Shown: positions 1-7,153, numbered from the stretch's first letter. The stretch: DNA of 16,434 bases from DATCLS01 sp035265325 (GCA_035265325.1 DATFOS010000133.1:1-16434); one strand, 5' to 3'. A program made the numbers and translations. The notes: generated by a model not told the origin, from the letters alone.

Positions 1-209
1 CCCGGAGCCAGCGCCTGGACCCACAGCGGCCGCCGGGCCAGCGGTTCGAGCAGGGCGTCGAAGGTGACGGTCTGCAGCACGACGACGGCCAGCCCGACGA
101 CGACCCCCGTCACCGCCGACAGCAGCAGGACCTGGTGCGGACGCCGCCCGACCGCCCGGGCCTCGGCCTGCCGCGTCGTCGCGGACAGGAGAGGGCGCTG
201 CGTGAACAT
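1..209 (-). CDS. Chloride channel (ClC-like) protein, N-terminus only (partial)
   Basis: Reading leftwards from an ATG at 209, about 69 codons stay open to the window edge. The protein begins MFTQRPLLSATTRQAEARAV, a short basic cytoplasmic start. A hydrophobic segment follows (about residues 30-48, LLLSAVTGVVVGLAVVVLQ), then TFDALLEPLARRPLWVQALAP. That layout, with an opening helix containing TGVVVGLAVV and a downstream WVQALAP stretch, resembles helix B and the following region of actinobacterial ClC chloride channel/antiporter proteins. The selectivity motifs (GSGIP, GREGP) would lie outside the window, so the family call rests on the first helix only. A TAAGGT hexamer 8 nt before the ATG suggests a leaderless start. 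It could instead be another polytopic membrane protein. Confidence 0.55.
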   Translation of the reverse strand, partial: MFTQRPLLSATTRQAEARAVGRRPHQVLLLSAVTGVVVGLAVVVLQTVTFDALLEPLARRPLWVQALAP

Positions 210-217
210 GGGGGAGC

Positions 218-223
218 ACCTTA
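218..223 (-). promoter_or_regulatory. -10-like hexamer TAAGGT of the ClC-like gene
   Basis: On the minus strand TAAGGT lies 8 nt before the ATG at 209, with a C-rich gap and no Shine-Dalgarno sequence. This spacing puts the transcription start at or next to the start codon, as in leaderless actinobacterial genes. No clear -35 is visible. Confidence 0.5.
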
Positions 224-379
224 GAGCCTGGCCGGCGGGCGCCTTCTACGACGACAACCCTGGTCGCGACGCCCGCTCCCGCGTCTGCCGGTCGGGTTAT
301 GGCGTCGATGCCGCTCGGACGAAAACCCGGGCCACCATGGGCGCGCACACAGCGCGCTGCGTCACCGGAACGCGACGGT

Positions 380-385
380 TAAGGT
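380..385 (+). promoter_or_regulatory. -10-like hexamer TAAGGT of the microprotein gene
   Basis: TAAGGT, identical to the hexamer before the ClC-like gene on the other strand, ends 8 nt before the ATG at 394. The gap TCGGGCCC holds no ribosome binding site. This fits a leaderless transcript and is the main evidence that the short ORF is expressed. Confidence 0.5.
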
Positions 386-393
386 TCGGGCCC

Positions 394-468
394 ATGAAGA
401 AGGTCTTGCTCCTCATCGTCGTCGCCGCCCTCGCTACCGTCGCTGCAAAGAAGGTGCGAGCCGTCTGA
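394..468 (+). CDS. 24-residue single-helix membrane microprotein
   Basis: The reading frame runs from ATG at 394 to TGA at 466-468 and encodes MKKVLLLIVV, then AALATVAA, then KKVRAV. This is a positively charged N-terminus, one hydrophobic helix (about residues 4-18) and a basic tail, typical of a tiny inner-membrane protein. It resembles the start of the short actinobacterial DLW-39 family (MKK followed by leucines) but lacks the DLW motif, so no family is assigned. A TAAGGT hexamer 8 nt upstream gives it the same leaderless start signature as the larger genes in the window. Its last 35 bases overlap the 3' end of the HAD phosphatase on the opposite strand. A chance ORF or a signal-peptide-like remnant remains possible. 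Confidence 0.5.
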   Translation: MKKVLLLIVVAALATVAAKKVRAV

Positions 469-1336
469 CGACCCCGGGTACAGCCCTCGTCGTCGCCACG
501 GTCCCACCGCGGGGGTCCGCTCCGTCCAGCGGGGCGCCGGCGAGCGACGAGGGCTGTCGCTTGTCCAGCCACCATCGGGCGACGATGCCGGCCCCGATGG
601 CCAGTACGACGGCGCCTCCACCCATGGCGGCGTGGCGCCGAGCCGGCATCGGGACCCGCTCGCGCAGCGGGACGCGGTGGGCGAAGCGGCGCACATCCCA
701 GCCCAGGCGGCGGGCGGTGCGCAGTAGCTCGCGGTCGGGGTTCACCGCGACCGGGTGGCCGACGGCCTCGAGCAGCGGCCGGTCGCTGGCCGAGTCGCTG
801 TAGGCGTACGAGGCGGCCAGGTCGATGCCGCGCTCGCGGGCGGCCTCGGTGACGGCGACGACCTTCTCGGGGCCGTAGCAGTAGCGCTCGGTGCGGCCGG
901 TGTAGCGGCCATGGGCGTCGATCTCGGCGCGCGTGCCGATCGCCTCGTCGACGCCGAGGTAGCGCGCCAGTGGCATCACGACCTCCTCCGGCGAGGCGGA
1001 TACGAGGAACACGAGGCGGCCCTTCTCCTGGTGGGCGCGAATGAGGTCGAGCGCCTCCTCGTAGACGATCGGCTCGATGACCTCGACGAGGGCCTCCTCG
1101 ACGATCTGGGACACCTCGTCGCGCCCCCAGCCCCGGGTCAGGCGGAGGACCGAGTCGCGCAGCCTGTCGAGGCGCGCCGTCGACACGCCGAACTGGGCGT
1201 AGATCAGCTGTCCCCACGCCGCCCGCAGCAGGGTGCGGCGGGTCACCAGGCCGGCCCGGTGAAGCGGGCGACTGAACGCCACCATCGACGCCTTGGCGAT
1301 CACGGTCTTGTCGAGGTCGAAGAAGGCGGCCTCCAC
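434..1336 (-). CDS. HAD-IB family phosphatase with C-terminal membrane segment
   Basis: A 300-residue HAD superfamily, subfamily IB hydrolase (SerB-like fold), which uses an aspartate nucleophile and Mg2+ to remove phosphate from a small molecule. Motif I is DLDKT at residues 7-11 (nucleophile D7, acid/base D9). Motif II is the serine in LVSAS (S113). Motif III is the lysine in YGPEK (K158). Motif IV is SDSASD with D181 and D185. All catalytic residues are present. A hydrophobic segment at about 239-254 followed by a basic tail suggests membrane attachment, as in other actinobacterial HAD-IB proteins. The start is GTG at 1336, giving MEAAFFDLDKT, because TAGCGT lies 8 nt before it. An upstream in-frame GTG at 1357 would add seven residues and would put that hexamer inside the gene. 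It sits divergent from the tad operon, as Rv3661 does from Rv3660c. The substrate is unknown. Confidence 0.9.
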   Translation of the reverse strand: MEAAFFDLDKTVIAKASMVAFSRPLHRAGLVTRRTLLRAAWGQLIYAQFGVSTARLDRLRDSVLRLTRGWGRDEVSQIVEEALVEVIEPIVYEEALDLIRAHQEKGRLVFLVSASPEEVVMPLARYLGVDEAIGTRAEIDAHGRYTGRTERYCYGPEKVVAVTEAARERGIDLAASYAYSDSASDRPLLEAVGHPVAVNPDRELLRTARRLGWDVRRFAHRVPLRERVPMPARRHAAMGGGAVVLAIGAGIVARWWLDKRQPSSLAGAPLDGADPRGGTVATTRAVPGVVRRLAPSLQRR

Positions 1337-1344
1337 GCCTGGCG

Positions 1345-1350
1345 ACGCTA
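1345..1350 (-). promoter_or_regulatory. -10-like hexamer TAGCGT of the HAD phosphatase
   Basis: On the minus strand TAGCGT ends 8 nt before the GTG at 1336, with no ribosome binding site between. It supports the internal GTG over the longer in-frame start at 1357 and implies leaderless transcription. Confidence 0.5.
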
Positions 1351-1417
1351 CCGGCACCGAAGGTGGGCACCGCGGACCCGGTGAACCTCTCCGTCACCGA
1401 CGTCTCCCCGCCAACCC

Positions 1418-1447
1418 TTGATCACCCCGGGCCCCTCTGCGTAACCT
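1418..1447 (+). promoter_or_regulatory. Candidate sigma70-type promoter of the tad operon
   Basis: TTGATC (1418-1423), an 18-nt spacer and TAACCT (1442-1447) form a reasonable -35/-10 pair pointing at the pilus operon. Transcription would begin near 1454, leaving a leader of about 420 nt before the first gene. It is the only pair of this quality I noticed in the 1358-1874 gap, but it is unproven. Confidence 0.4.
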
Positions 1448-1513
1448 TCACGGACCGCCCGGCCCCCCGGCGCTCACCTCACCGGACGAGCAGCCCACGG
1501 CCGCCGGCGCCTC

Positions 1514-1628
1514 GCCCGCTCGGGCCTGCCGCGCCTGTTGCGCTTTCGGTCGTTGGGGCGTCCCTGCGCCAGCGCGCTCCTCGCCCACTTGGGCCTTCTG
1601 CGCCCGCCGCGCCGTCGCCCGTCCGGGC
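1514..1628 (+). repeat. Three GCCC-N4-GGGC dyads in the tad leader
   Basis: GCCCGCTCGGGC (1514-1525), GCCCACTTGGGC (1583-1594) and GCCCGTCCGGGC (1617-1628) share the same 12-base dyad form. Each is preceded by TC or GTC and followed by C. The middle copy has changes in both arms (A against T) that keep the pairing, which hints at selection on the dyad rather than on the sequence. High GC makes chance copies possible. Confidence 0.4.
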
Positions 1629-1862
1629 CACCCTGCCCCTGTCGCACACCTCGCCCTTCCCGGCCCTGGGCCTGTAGGGCCGCTCGTCCGCTCGTCGGCT
1701 CGGTCGCCTGTGCATCGAGCGCCCTCGCCCGCCCGGGTGCGGCGCCTCGCACGCTTGGCTCCCGGGCCCGGCAACCGGGTCACGGCTCGGCCCCTCCATC
1801 GCCTCGGTCCCTCTCGCCTTTGGTTCCTCGCCGCTCGGCGGCCCATCCCCGTCTCCCAGTCC

Positions 1863-1868
1863 GAGAGG
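1863..1868 (+). promoter_or_regulatory. Ribosome binding site of ssd
   Basis: GAGAGG lies 6 nt before the ATG at 1875. It decides this start over the in-frame ATG at 1710, whose extra 55 codons encode a proline/arginine-rich string with no family resemblance. Confidence 0.6.
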
Positions 1869-1874
1869 TCCCAC

Positions 1875-2522
1875 ATGCTGGTCGCCTGCTGGTCCGCCAA
1901 GGGCGGCATGGGCACGTCCGTGGTCGCCGCCGCCCTCGCCCTCCTTCTCGCCCGCCGTTCCCAAGCCGGCGCCGTGCTCGCCGACATGGCCGGCGACGCA
2001 CCCCACCTGCTCGGCATCGACGACTCACCGTCCCCGGGACTCACGGCCTGGCTGGCCGCCGGCCCGGGCGTGCCGGCCGACGCCCTCACGCGCATCGAGG
2101 TGCCGGCCGGAGGCGGACTGGCGCTGCTCCCCCGCGGCGGCGGCGCCCTCGCCGTCGAGCGGGCCGGTGTGCTGGCGGCCGTGCTCGCCGCCGGGCCACG
2201 TCCGGCCGTCGCCGACTGCGGGAGCACCTTCGACCCCGCCACCGTGGCGCTGGCCCGCCGGGCGGACGCCTCGTACCTCGTCACCCGCCCGTGCTACCTG
2301 GCCCTGCGACGGGTACCCGGCGCGCCCCTCGTCCCGACGGGGGTGGTCCTGGTCCGGGACGACGGCCACGTGCTCTCCCGCGACGACGTCGAGCAGGCGG
2401 CCCGAGCCCCCGTGATCGCCGACCTGGTCGTCGACCCCAGCGTGGCCCGTGCCGTCGACGCCGGCGTCCTACGCAGCCGCCTGCCGCGCACGCTCGCCCG
2501 GGGGCTGCGCCATGCCGTCTGA
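1875..2522 (+). CDS. Ssd/CpaE-like ParA-type ATPase of the pilus locus
   Basis: A 215-residue member of the MinD/ParA-like Ssd (septum-site-determining-like, CpaE/TadZ-like) family, which heads tad operons in actinobacteria and is thought to place the pilus machine in the cell. The deviant Walker A motif is at residues 9-15 (KGGMGTS). It keeps the signature first lysine (K9) but has T where the usual P-loop lysine of GK(T/S) should be. The A' region is LADMAGD (35-41) and a Walker-B-like VADCGS is at 112-117. The protein is short against mycobacterial Ssd and lacks an N-terminal receiver-like domain. The stop overlaps the start of tadA by 11 nt, indicating translational coupling. ATP hydrolysis may be weak or absent given the altered P-loop. 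Confidence 0.8.
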   Translation: MLVACWSAKGGMGTSVVAAALALLLARRSQAGAVLADMAGDAPHLLGIDDSPSPGLTAWLAAGPGVPADALTRIEVPAGGGLALLPRGGGALAVERAGVLAAVLAAGPRPAVADCGSTFDPATVALARRADASYLVTRPCYLALRRVPGAPLVPTGVVLVRDDGHVLSRDDVEQAARAPVIADLVVDPSVARAVDAGVLRSRLPRTLARGLRHAV

Positions 2523-4251
2523 CCCCCGCGCCACGCCGCCGTTCGGGACGCGCGCCGTGCCGTCTGGCCATTGGCCCTCCACGCCGCCGTCTGGCCAGTG
2601 GCCCTCCACGCCGCCGACGGCCGCCCGGGCCTCGACACCACCGGTCGATGCGCGCCGTCCGCCGGCGACCGGAACGCCGCCCGCCGGCCTGCGGCCCGCA
2701 GGGCCACCGCCGCCGTCGGCCAGCACGCAGGCACTCGACGCCCGCATCCACCGTCGGGTGATCGATGCCGGTACCCGGCTCGACGATGCCGGCCTCGCGG
2801 CGCTGGTCCGCCGCGAGGCCCCGCTCATGGATGCGGACGACGTGGCCGGCGTCGTCGGACGGGTGCGCGCCCGCATCGGCGGTGTAGGCCCTCTGGAACC
2901 GCTGCTCGCGAACCCGGACGTGAGCGACGTCCTGGTCAACGGGCCCGGTCCGGTGTGGGTGGAACGGCACGGCCGGCTCGAGCGCACCGGCATCGACCTC
3001 GACCGACGGGCCATCGAACTGATGGTGGAACGCGTCGTGGCGCCGCTCGGCCTGCGGGCCGACCGCACCTCGCCGATCGTCGATGCCCGACTGCCCGACG
3101 GATCGCGCGTCCACGTCGTCCTGCCGCCGGTCGCCGTCGACGGGCCGCTGGTCACCATCCGGCGCTTCGCCGCCGTGACCTTGCCGATCGCGGCGTTCGC
3201 CCCGCCACCGGTCACGGAGCTGCTTCAGTGGACGGTCGAGGCTCGGCTCAACGTCGTGGTCTCCGGCGCCACAGGGGCCGGCAAGACCACCCTGCTCAAC
3301 GCCGTCTGCGGCCACCTGCCGCTCGGCGAACGGGTCGTGACCATCGAGGACGTGGCCGAGCTGCGGCTGCCGGGCGACCACGTCGTGCGGCTCGAGACGC
3401 GGCCCGCCACACCGGACGGACCGGCCGCCGTGACGATGCGCGACCTCGTCCGGGCGGCGCTGCGCATGCGCCCCGACCGCATCGTCGTCGGCGAGGCGCG
3501 GGGGCCGGAGGCCCTCGACATGATCCAGGCCCTCAACACGGGCCACGACGGCTCCCTGGCGTCGTGTCATGCCAACGGGGCTGAGCACGCCCTGCGCCGC
3601 ATCGAGACGATGGCGCTGGCCGCCGCAGTCGACCTGCCTCTGCCGGCCGTGCGCGAGCAGGTCGCCGGCGCCATCGATGTGGTCGTCCACGTCGAGCGCG
3701 GCCGAGGCGGGCGGCGACGGGTGGCGGCGGTCGCCGAGGTCCTCGACGATCCGGCGGCACGTACCCGGACCCGCCTCCTCGCCGACGACCGCCGGGTCGT
3801 CGCCAAGCCACACCGCCCGTCGCGCAACCCGGACTCCGCCCCGCCCCCTCCGCCGACCCGGCCACCGGTGGCCGCCCGGCTGCCCCGCCCGACCCCCGCC
3901 GAGGACGAGACGGCCCGCCCCACCGAGATGGCCCTCGCTGCGCCCTCGCAGGAGCGGCCGGGCGCCGATCTCACGACCGTGACCCCCGTGATGAGGCACC
4001 CCGTCTACGGCCTGGTGCCCACTACGCCACCCGGCGACCGGCGCGCCGCCCTTCGCACGGCGCTCGACACGCAGGGTGCCCGGGACGGACGAGTTCCGCC
4101 CGACGCGCCCATCCATACCCGCGGCATGAGCGCTGAGCGCGGCGTCTCCCCCGTCGAGCCGGCCCGTCGCAGCGCGTCGGACCAGGACGTCGGCGCCGAG
4201 CCCGGGGACGCAGGGGGCTCGTCCACCGAGCTCCGATGGGACGTGTCATGA
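2512..4251 (+). CDS. tadA: TadA/CpaF-type secretion ATPase with long disordered ends
   Basis: A 579-residue type II/IV secretion ATPase that powers Flp pilus assembly at the inner face of the membrane. The core spans about residues 75-430. Landmarks are the IRRF arginines (216-219), Walker A GATGAGKTT (252-260), the Asp box TIEDVAELRL (277-286), Walker B RIVVGEARGPEA (323-334) and the His box NTGHDGSLASCHANG (from 342; H345 and H353). All key residues are present. The N-terminus is a 75-residue proline-rich tail with a tandem nine-residue repeat (PSGHWPSTP, PSGQWPSTP). The C-terminus carries about 150 Pro/Arg/Ala-rich residues beyond the usual end. The ATG at 2512 overlaps ssd by 11 nt; an in-frame ATG at 2449 lies deep inside ssd. 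The stop overlaps tadB (ATGA). Confidence 0.93.
   Translation: MPSDPRATPPFGTRAVPSGHWPSTPPSGQWPSTPPTAARASTPPVDARRPPATGTPPAGLRPAGPPPPSASTQALDARIHRRVIDAGTRLDDAGLAALVRREAPLMDADDVAGVVGRVRARIGGVGPLEPLLANPDVSDVLVNGPGPVWVERHGRLERTGIDLDRRAIELMVERVVAPLGLRADRTSPIVDARLPDGSRVHVVLPPVAVDGPLVTIRRFAAVTLPIAAFAPPPVTELLQWTVEARLNVVVSGATGAGKTTLLNAVCGHLPLGERVVTIEDVAELRLPGDHVVRLETRPATPDGPAAVTMRDLVRAALRMRPDRIVVGEARGPEALDMIQALNTGHDGSLASCHANGAEHALRRIETMALAAAVDLPLPAVREQVAGAIDVVVHVERGRGGRRRVAAVAEVLDDPAARTRTRLLADDRRVVAKPHRPSRNPDSAPPPPPTRPPVAARLPRPTPAEDETARPTEMALAAPSQERPGADLTTVTPVMRHPVYGLVPTTPPGDRRAALRTALDTQGARDGRVPPDAPIHTRGMSAERGVSPVEPARRSASDQDVGAEPGDAGGSSTELRWDVS
2559..2612 (+). repeat. Tandem 27-bp repeat in tadA
   Basis: Two adjacent 27-bp units (2559-2585 and 2586-2612) differ at one base only (T or G at the 13th position). 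They encode PSGHWPSTP and PSGQWPSTP within the proline-rich N-terminal tail of TadA. Near-identity at the DNA level, including synonymous positions, points to a recent in-frame duplication. Confidence 0.85.
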
Positions 4252-5636
4252 GCGGCGTCAGCGACCTCTTCGCCGTCGTGTCGGCGATGGCCGCGCTCTT
4301 CGCCGGTCGCGCCGCACTCGTCAACCACCGGGCTCGTCGACGACTGGCGGCCGCCGTCGCCGACCGGACCAACGGCCGTGGCTTCAGCAGCCGCGACGCC
4401 GACGGCCACGACGCGCGCAACGGCGGCAGCGGCCACGGTGGCGGCCTCGGAAGGAGGCGGCACGTAGCCGGGAGCCCGCGCCATGACATCGAGGGCATTC
4501 GGGCAACCGACTATGAGGCCGGCGGCACACGCCATGACGACCAAGGCCCTCCGGGCTTCGGCGGGAATCTCGGCCGGGCCAGGACCAACGGCTTCGACGG
4601 GCCCAGCGATGGGGCCCCCGCCCCTGACCATCCGGCCGGCCGCGGCTCCCAGGGGCGCCGCCACGACCTCGGTGGCGATGACCTCCGCTTCGGCGGTGGT
4701 CACGACGGCAGCGATCGGGGTCCGAGCGCCCCCGATGGGCTCGACGGTGTCGGTCACGGCTTCCACAACATCGAGGGCGGTGGCGTCGGTGCTGGCATGC
4801 CGGCGGGTCTTGGCCAGGACGACCCGGACGGCGGTGGCGGCTCGACGGCGCCCTGGCTCGATGCGGCTGCGGCCGCCGGCGGACGCTCGATCCGCGACGA
4901 CTCGGCGAACGGGCCCGGCGGGCTGCTGCCGGCCGAGTTCGCAGGTGGATGGCGATCGCCGGCCGGTGTCGCAGGCCTCGTACTGGGCGTCTGCACGGTC
5001 GCACTGGTGGCCGGCATCGGGCTGGTCCTCGCCGGGATGGCCGTGGCGGTCGTCGCTGCCGTCGGACACCGTGCCCGGGAGCGCACGGCCGAGCGCAACC
5101 GGCGGCGGGCGCAGCTGCCGGTGGCGCTCGATCGCCTGGCCAGTGCGTTGCACGGCGGCGCCTCGGTGCCGACGGCGCTCACCACCGCCGGTGACACCGT
5201 CCCGCCGCCGCTCGGGCCGGAACTGGCCGCTCTCGGTCGCGAGGCCGACGGCGGCCGCCCCGTCGCCGAGGTGCTCGACGAGTGGGCGGACGCACGCAAC
5301 GATCCCGGGACCCGGCTGGCGGCGACGGCCCTCGTGCTGGCCGGGGCGATCGGGGCCAGCCCGGCGCGCGCGGCGCAGGGCGTGGCCACAACGCTGCGGG
5401 AGCGGGCCCACCTCGCCGACGAACGTCGGTCGCTCGCCAGCCAGGCGCGGCTGAGCGGCCTCGTGCTGTCGGTCGCGCCGATCGGGTTCACCCTGCTCGT
5501 CGGCACCACTGACGCGGCGACGCGGCAATTCCTCCTCGACACGCCACCCGGATGGGCGTGTCTGACGTTCGGCCTCGCGCTCGACGTCGCCGGTGCCTGG
5601 TGGATGTCCGTCCTCACCCGAGGGGGCGAGCGATGA
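4248..5636 (+). CDS. tadB: TadB-like platform protein (T2SSF domain) with Gly/Asp-rich linker
   Basis: A 462-residue inner-membrane platform protein of the Tad/Flp pilus. A first hydrophobic helix (about 5-26) is followed by an unusual low-complexity stretch of about 190 residues (40-230) rich in G, D, H, R and N. Next come a long hydrophobic region (238-273), the type II secretion F domain (289-405, with LPVALDRLASALHGGASVPTAL) and C-terminal membrane helices (about 402-420 and 434-455). Family members are usually near 300 residues, so the linker accounts for the excess. The start is the ATG at 4248, overlapping the tadA stop as ATGA; an in-frame ATG at 4236 is possible. The linker remains in frame throughout, so this is not a frameshift. 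Its order after tadA suggests TadB, but TadB and TadC are related and the names could be exchanged. Confidence 0.82.
   Translation: MSGVSDLFAVVSAMAALFAGRAALVNHRARRRLAAAVADRTNGRGFSSRDADGHDARNGGSGHGGGLGRRRHVAGSPRHDIEGIRATDYEAGGTRHDDQGPPGFGGNLGRARTNGFDGPSDGAPAPDHPAGRGSQGRRHDLGGDDLRFGGGHDGSDRGPSAPDGLDGVGHGFHNIEGGGVGAGMPAGLGQDDPDGGGGSTAPWLDAAAAAGGRSIRDDSANGPGGLLPAEFAGGWRSPAGVAGLVLGVCTVALVAGIGLVLAGMAVAVVAAVGHRARERTAERNRRRAQLPVALDRLASALHGGASVPTALTTAGDTVPPPLGPELAALGREADGGRPVAEVLDEWADARNDPGTRLAATALVLAGAIGASPARAAQGVATTLRERAHLADERRSLASQARLSGLVLSVAPIGFTLLVGTTDAATRQFLLDTPPGWACLTFGLALDVAGAWWMSVLTRGGER
5621..5626 (+). promoter_or_regulatory. Ribosome binding site of tadC
   Basis: AGGGGG lies 6 nt before the ATG at 5633, inside the end of tadB. 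It supports the overlapping ATGA start over the earlier in-frame ATG at 5552. Confidence 0.5.
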
Positions 5637-7060
5637 GGGCCTTCACCGACGTCCCGGCGAGCATCCCGGCGGCCGTCCTCGGCGTGGCGTGGGCGCTCGT
5701 CGCCGCCGCCATCCTGACGACGTTCCTCCGTGACACCCGCAGCCCATCCCACGACGACGACCCCGACGCCGACCCGGGCCGGGCAGCTCCGACCGGGCCG
5801 GACCCCCGCCACCCGAGCCAGTACGTCCCAGACGGGTCAGGCGGCCCGAGTGCCGGCCTCGCCGTGCCGGGCGGAGGGACCGACGAGAGCGACGGCGCCC
5901 ATGGGGACGGCACGGCGGACGGCGGACCGCTCGGCGATGGTCCCGTGGACGCCGGCCTCGACGGATCGTCCGCCAACGGCCTCCACGGCAGCCCGCGAGG
6001 AGACGACCTCGGTCGACGGAACCGCAGCAGCCCGTCCGAGGGCCCAGGATGGCGGAGCCGCCACACTGCCCCCGCCGACGACATGCATGCCGGGCGCGAC
6101 GGTCGCGCGCCGCGCCGCCGACCGGATGGGCGGTCGGCCGGTGCACCGGCGGCCCGGTCCGGTGGACGTCTGCGCGCCGGGCGCGCCGGCGGCCTCCGGT
6201 CCGCCGCGGAAGCATGGCACGGAGGCTGGGCGGAGTACGGCGGCCGGCACGGCACCAGGGCCGGGACCGGCGCTGCGTCCGAGTACGGCAGTCGGCACGA
6301 GGCCGGTCCCGGTGGCCGGCACCCCGGCCGGCCGGGCCTCGGAGGGCGAGGTGGGGCAGGACCTCGTGCCGGGCGGCGGGACGCTGCGCCCGACGAGACC
6401 GACGGGCTGCTGACTGCCGCGGGACGCGCGATCCGGCGGGCCGGACGCCGGCCCGCGGACCCGGAGGCCGACCGGCGGGCCGGAGTGGCGGCATTCGGCG
6501 CCGTGGTCCTCTGGCTGGTTGCACCGCTGCTCGCGGTGGTGCCCGTCGCGTGGGCGGTGTTCGCCCCCGGACTTGCCGCACGACGCGCGGCCAGGGCCCA
6601 CGAGGCCGCCGTCGTCGACCAGTTCCCCGACGTCGTCGACCTCCTCGTGCTCACGACCGCCGCCGGGCTGCCCGTGCCCGCCGCCCTCGAGGCGATCGGC
6701 GACCGCCCGGGCGGACCGCTCGGCCCGGCCGTCGCCGCTGCTGCCGACCACATCGCCCACGGCGGCACCACCGCGGAGGCGCTCGACGGGATCCTGCTCC
6801 GGGCGGGCCCCGTGGTCCGTCCGCTGATCGACGCGCTCGTCGAGCACGACCGCTACGGCACGCCGCTGCGCCCGATCCTCGAGCGGGTGGTGTCCGACGC
6901 CCGCGGGCGCCGACGGCGCCAGGCCGAGGAGGCCGCCCGTCGGCTCCCCGTCACGCTCCTGTTCCCGCTCGTCCTCACGACCCTGCCGGCCTTCTTCCTC
7001 CTCGCCATCGTGCCGCTGATCGCCGGGTCCCTCGGTTCCCTCGGCCCCCTCGTGCCATGA
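5633..7060 (+). CDS. tadC: TadC-like platform protein (T2SSF domain) with long Gly/Asp/Arg-rich linker
   Basis: A 475-residue second platform protein of the pilus. It repeats the plan of its neighbour: one N-terminal membrane helix (about 12-32), about 245 low-complexity residues (34-280), a hydrophobic region (284-313), the T2SSF domain (328-440, with QFPDVVDLLVLTTAAGLPVP and the closing EEAARRLPV) and a last membrane helix (440-465). The linker is acidic and Gly-rich in its first half and Arg/Gly-rich in its second. It holds an internal duplication, EYGGRHGTRAG and EYGSRHEAGPG, 16 codons apart. The usual length is about 300 residues or fewer. The start at 5633 overlaps the tadB stop (ATGA) and has AGGGGG 6 nt upstream. 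The next gene, flp, follows after a 93-nt gap. Confidence 0.85.
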   Translation: MRAFTDVPASIPAAVLGVAWALVAAAILTTFLRDTRSPSHDDDPDADPGRAAPTGPDPRHPSQYVPDGSGGPSAGLAVPGGGTDESDGAHGDGTADGGPLGDGPVDAGLDGSSANGLHGSPRGDDLGRRNRSSPSEGPGWRSRHTAPADDMHAGRDGRAPRRRPDGRSAGAPAARSGGRLRAGRAGGLRSAAEAWHGGWAEYGGRHGTRAGTGAASEYGSRHEAGPGGRHPGRPGLGGRGGAGPRAGRRDAAPDETDGLLTAAGRAIRRAGRRPADPEADRRAGVAAFGAVVLWLVAPLLAVVPVAWAVFAPGLAARRAARAHEAAVVDQFPDVVDLLVLTTAAGLPVPAALEAIGDRPGGPLGPAVAAAADHIAHGGTTAEALDGILLRAGPVVRPLIDALVEHDRYGTPLRPILERVVSDARGRRRRQAEEAARRLPVTLLFPLVLTTLPAFFLLAIVPLIAGSLGSLGPLVP

Positions 7061-7141
7061 CGCCACCCGCGGAGCGGGCTCGACACCCGACCCGGATCGT
7101 CCGGCCCCGCCGGGCCCGCGAACGACTCCGACATGCATCCC

Positions 7142-7147
7142 GGAGGA
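7142..7147 (+). promoter_or_regulatory. Ribosome binding site of flp
   Basis: GGAGGA, the strongest Shine-Dalgarno sequence I noticed in the window, lies 6 nt before the ATG at 7154. It rules out the in-frame ATG at 7133. Its strength suits an abundant major pilin made in excess over the platform proteins. Confidence 0.75.
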
Positions 7148-7153
7148 CATCCC

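Larger units (their letters stand above)
1448..1874 (+). other. Long A-poor leader region of the tad operon
   Basis: No convincing gene lies here; the open frames on both strands look like GC-rich shadows. The plus strand is strikingly poor in adenine and rich in C and T. It carries three GCCC-N4-GGGC dyads plus further GGGCC/GGCCC pairs (for example around 1659-1681). If the candidate promoter upstream is real, this is a 5' untranslated leader of about 420 nt able to fold extensively. Confidence 0.4.

Noticed and set aside
1448..2284. Minus-strand frame of 278 codons across the tad leader and ssd
   Set aside because: Ala/Arg/Gly/Pro-rich with no motif; half of it lies opposite ssd. It keeps open because the strand lacks A/T, not because of selection that can be seen.
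2281..4116. Open frame of 611 codons on the minus strand across ssd and tadA
   Set aside because: Composition is Arg/Gly/Asp-rich without recognisable motifs, and the opposite strand encodes intact Ssd and TadA.
4005..5528. Minus-strand frame opposite tadB with an Ala/Val-rich stretch resembling a membrane protein
   Set aside because: GGC and GAC codons of the Gly/Asp-rich TadB linker read as GCC and GTC on the other strand, which explains the hydrophobic look. No start signal or family motif was found, and the tadB frame is continuous into its conserved domain.
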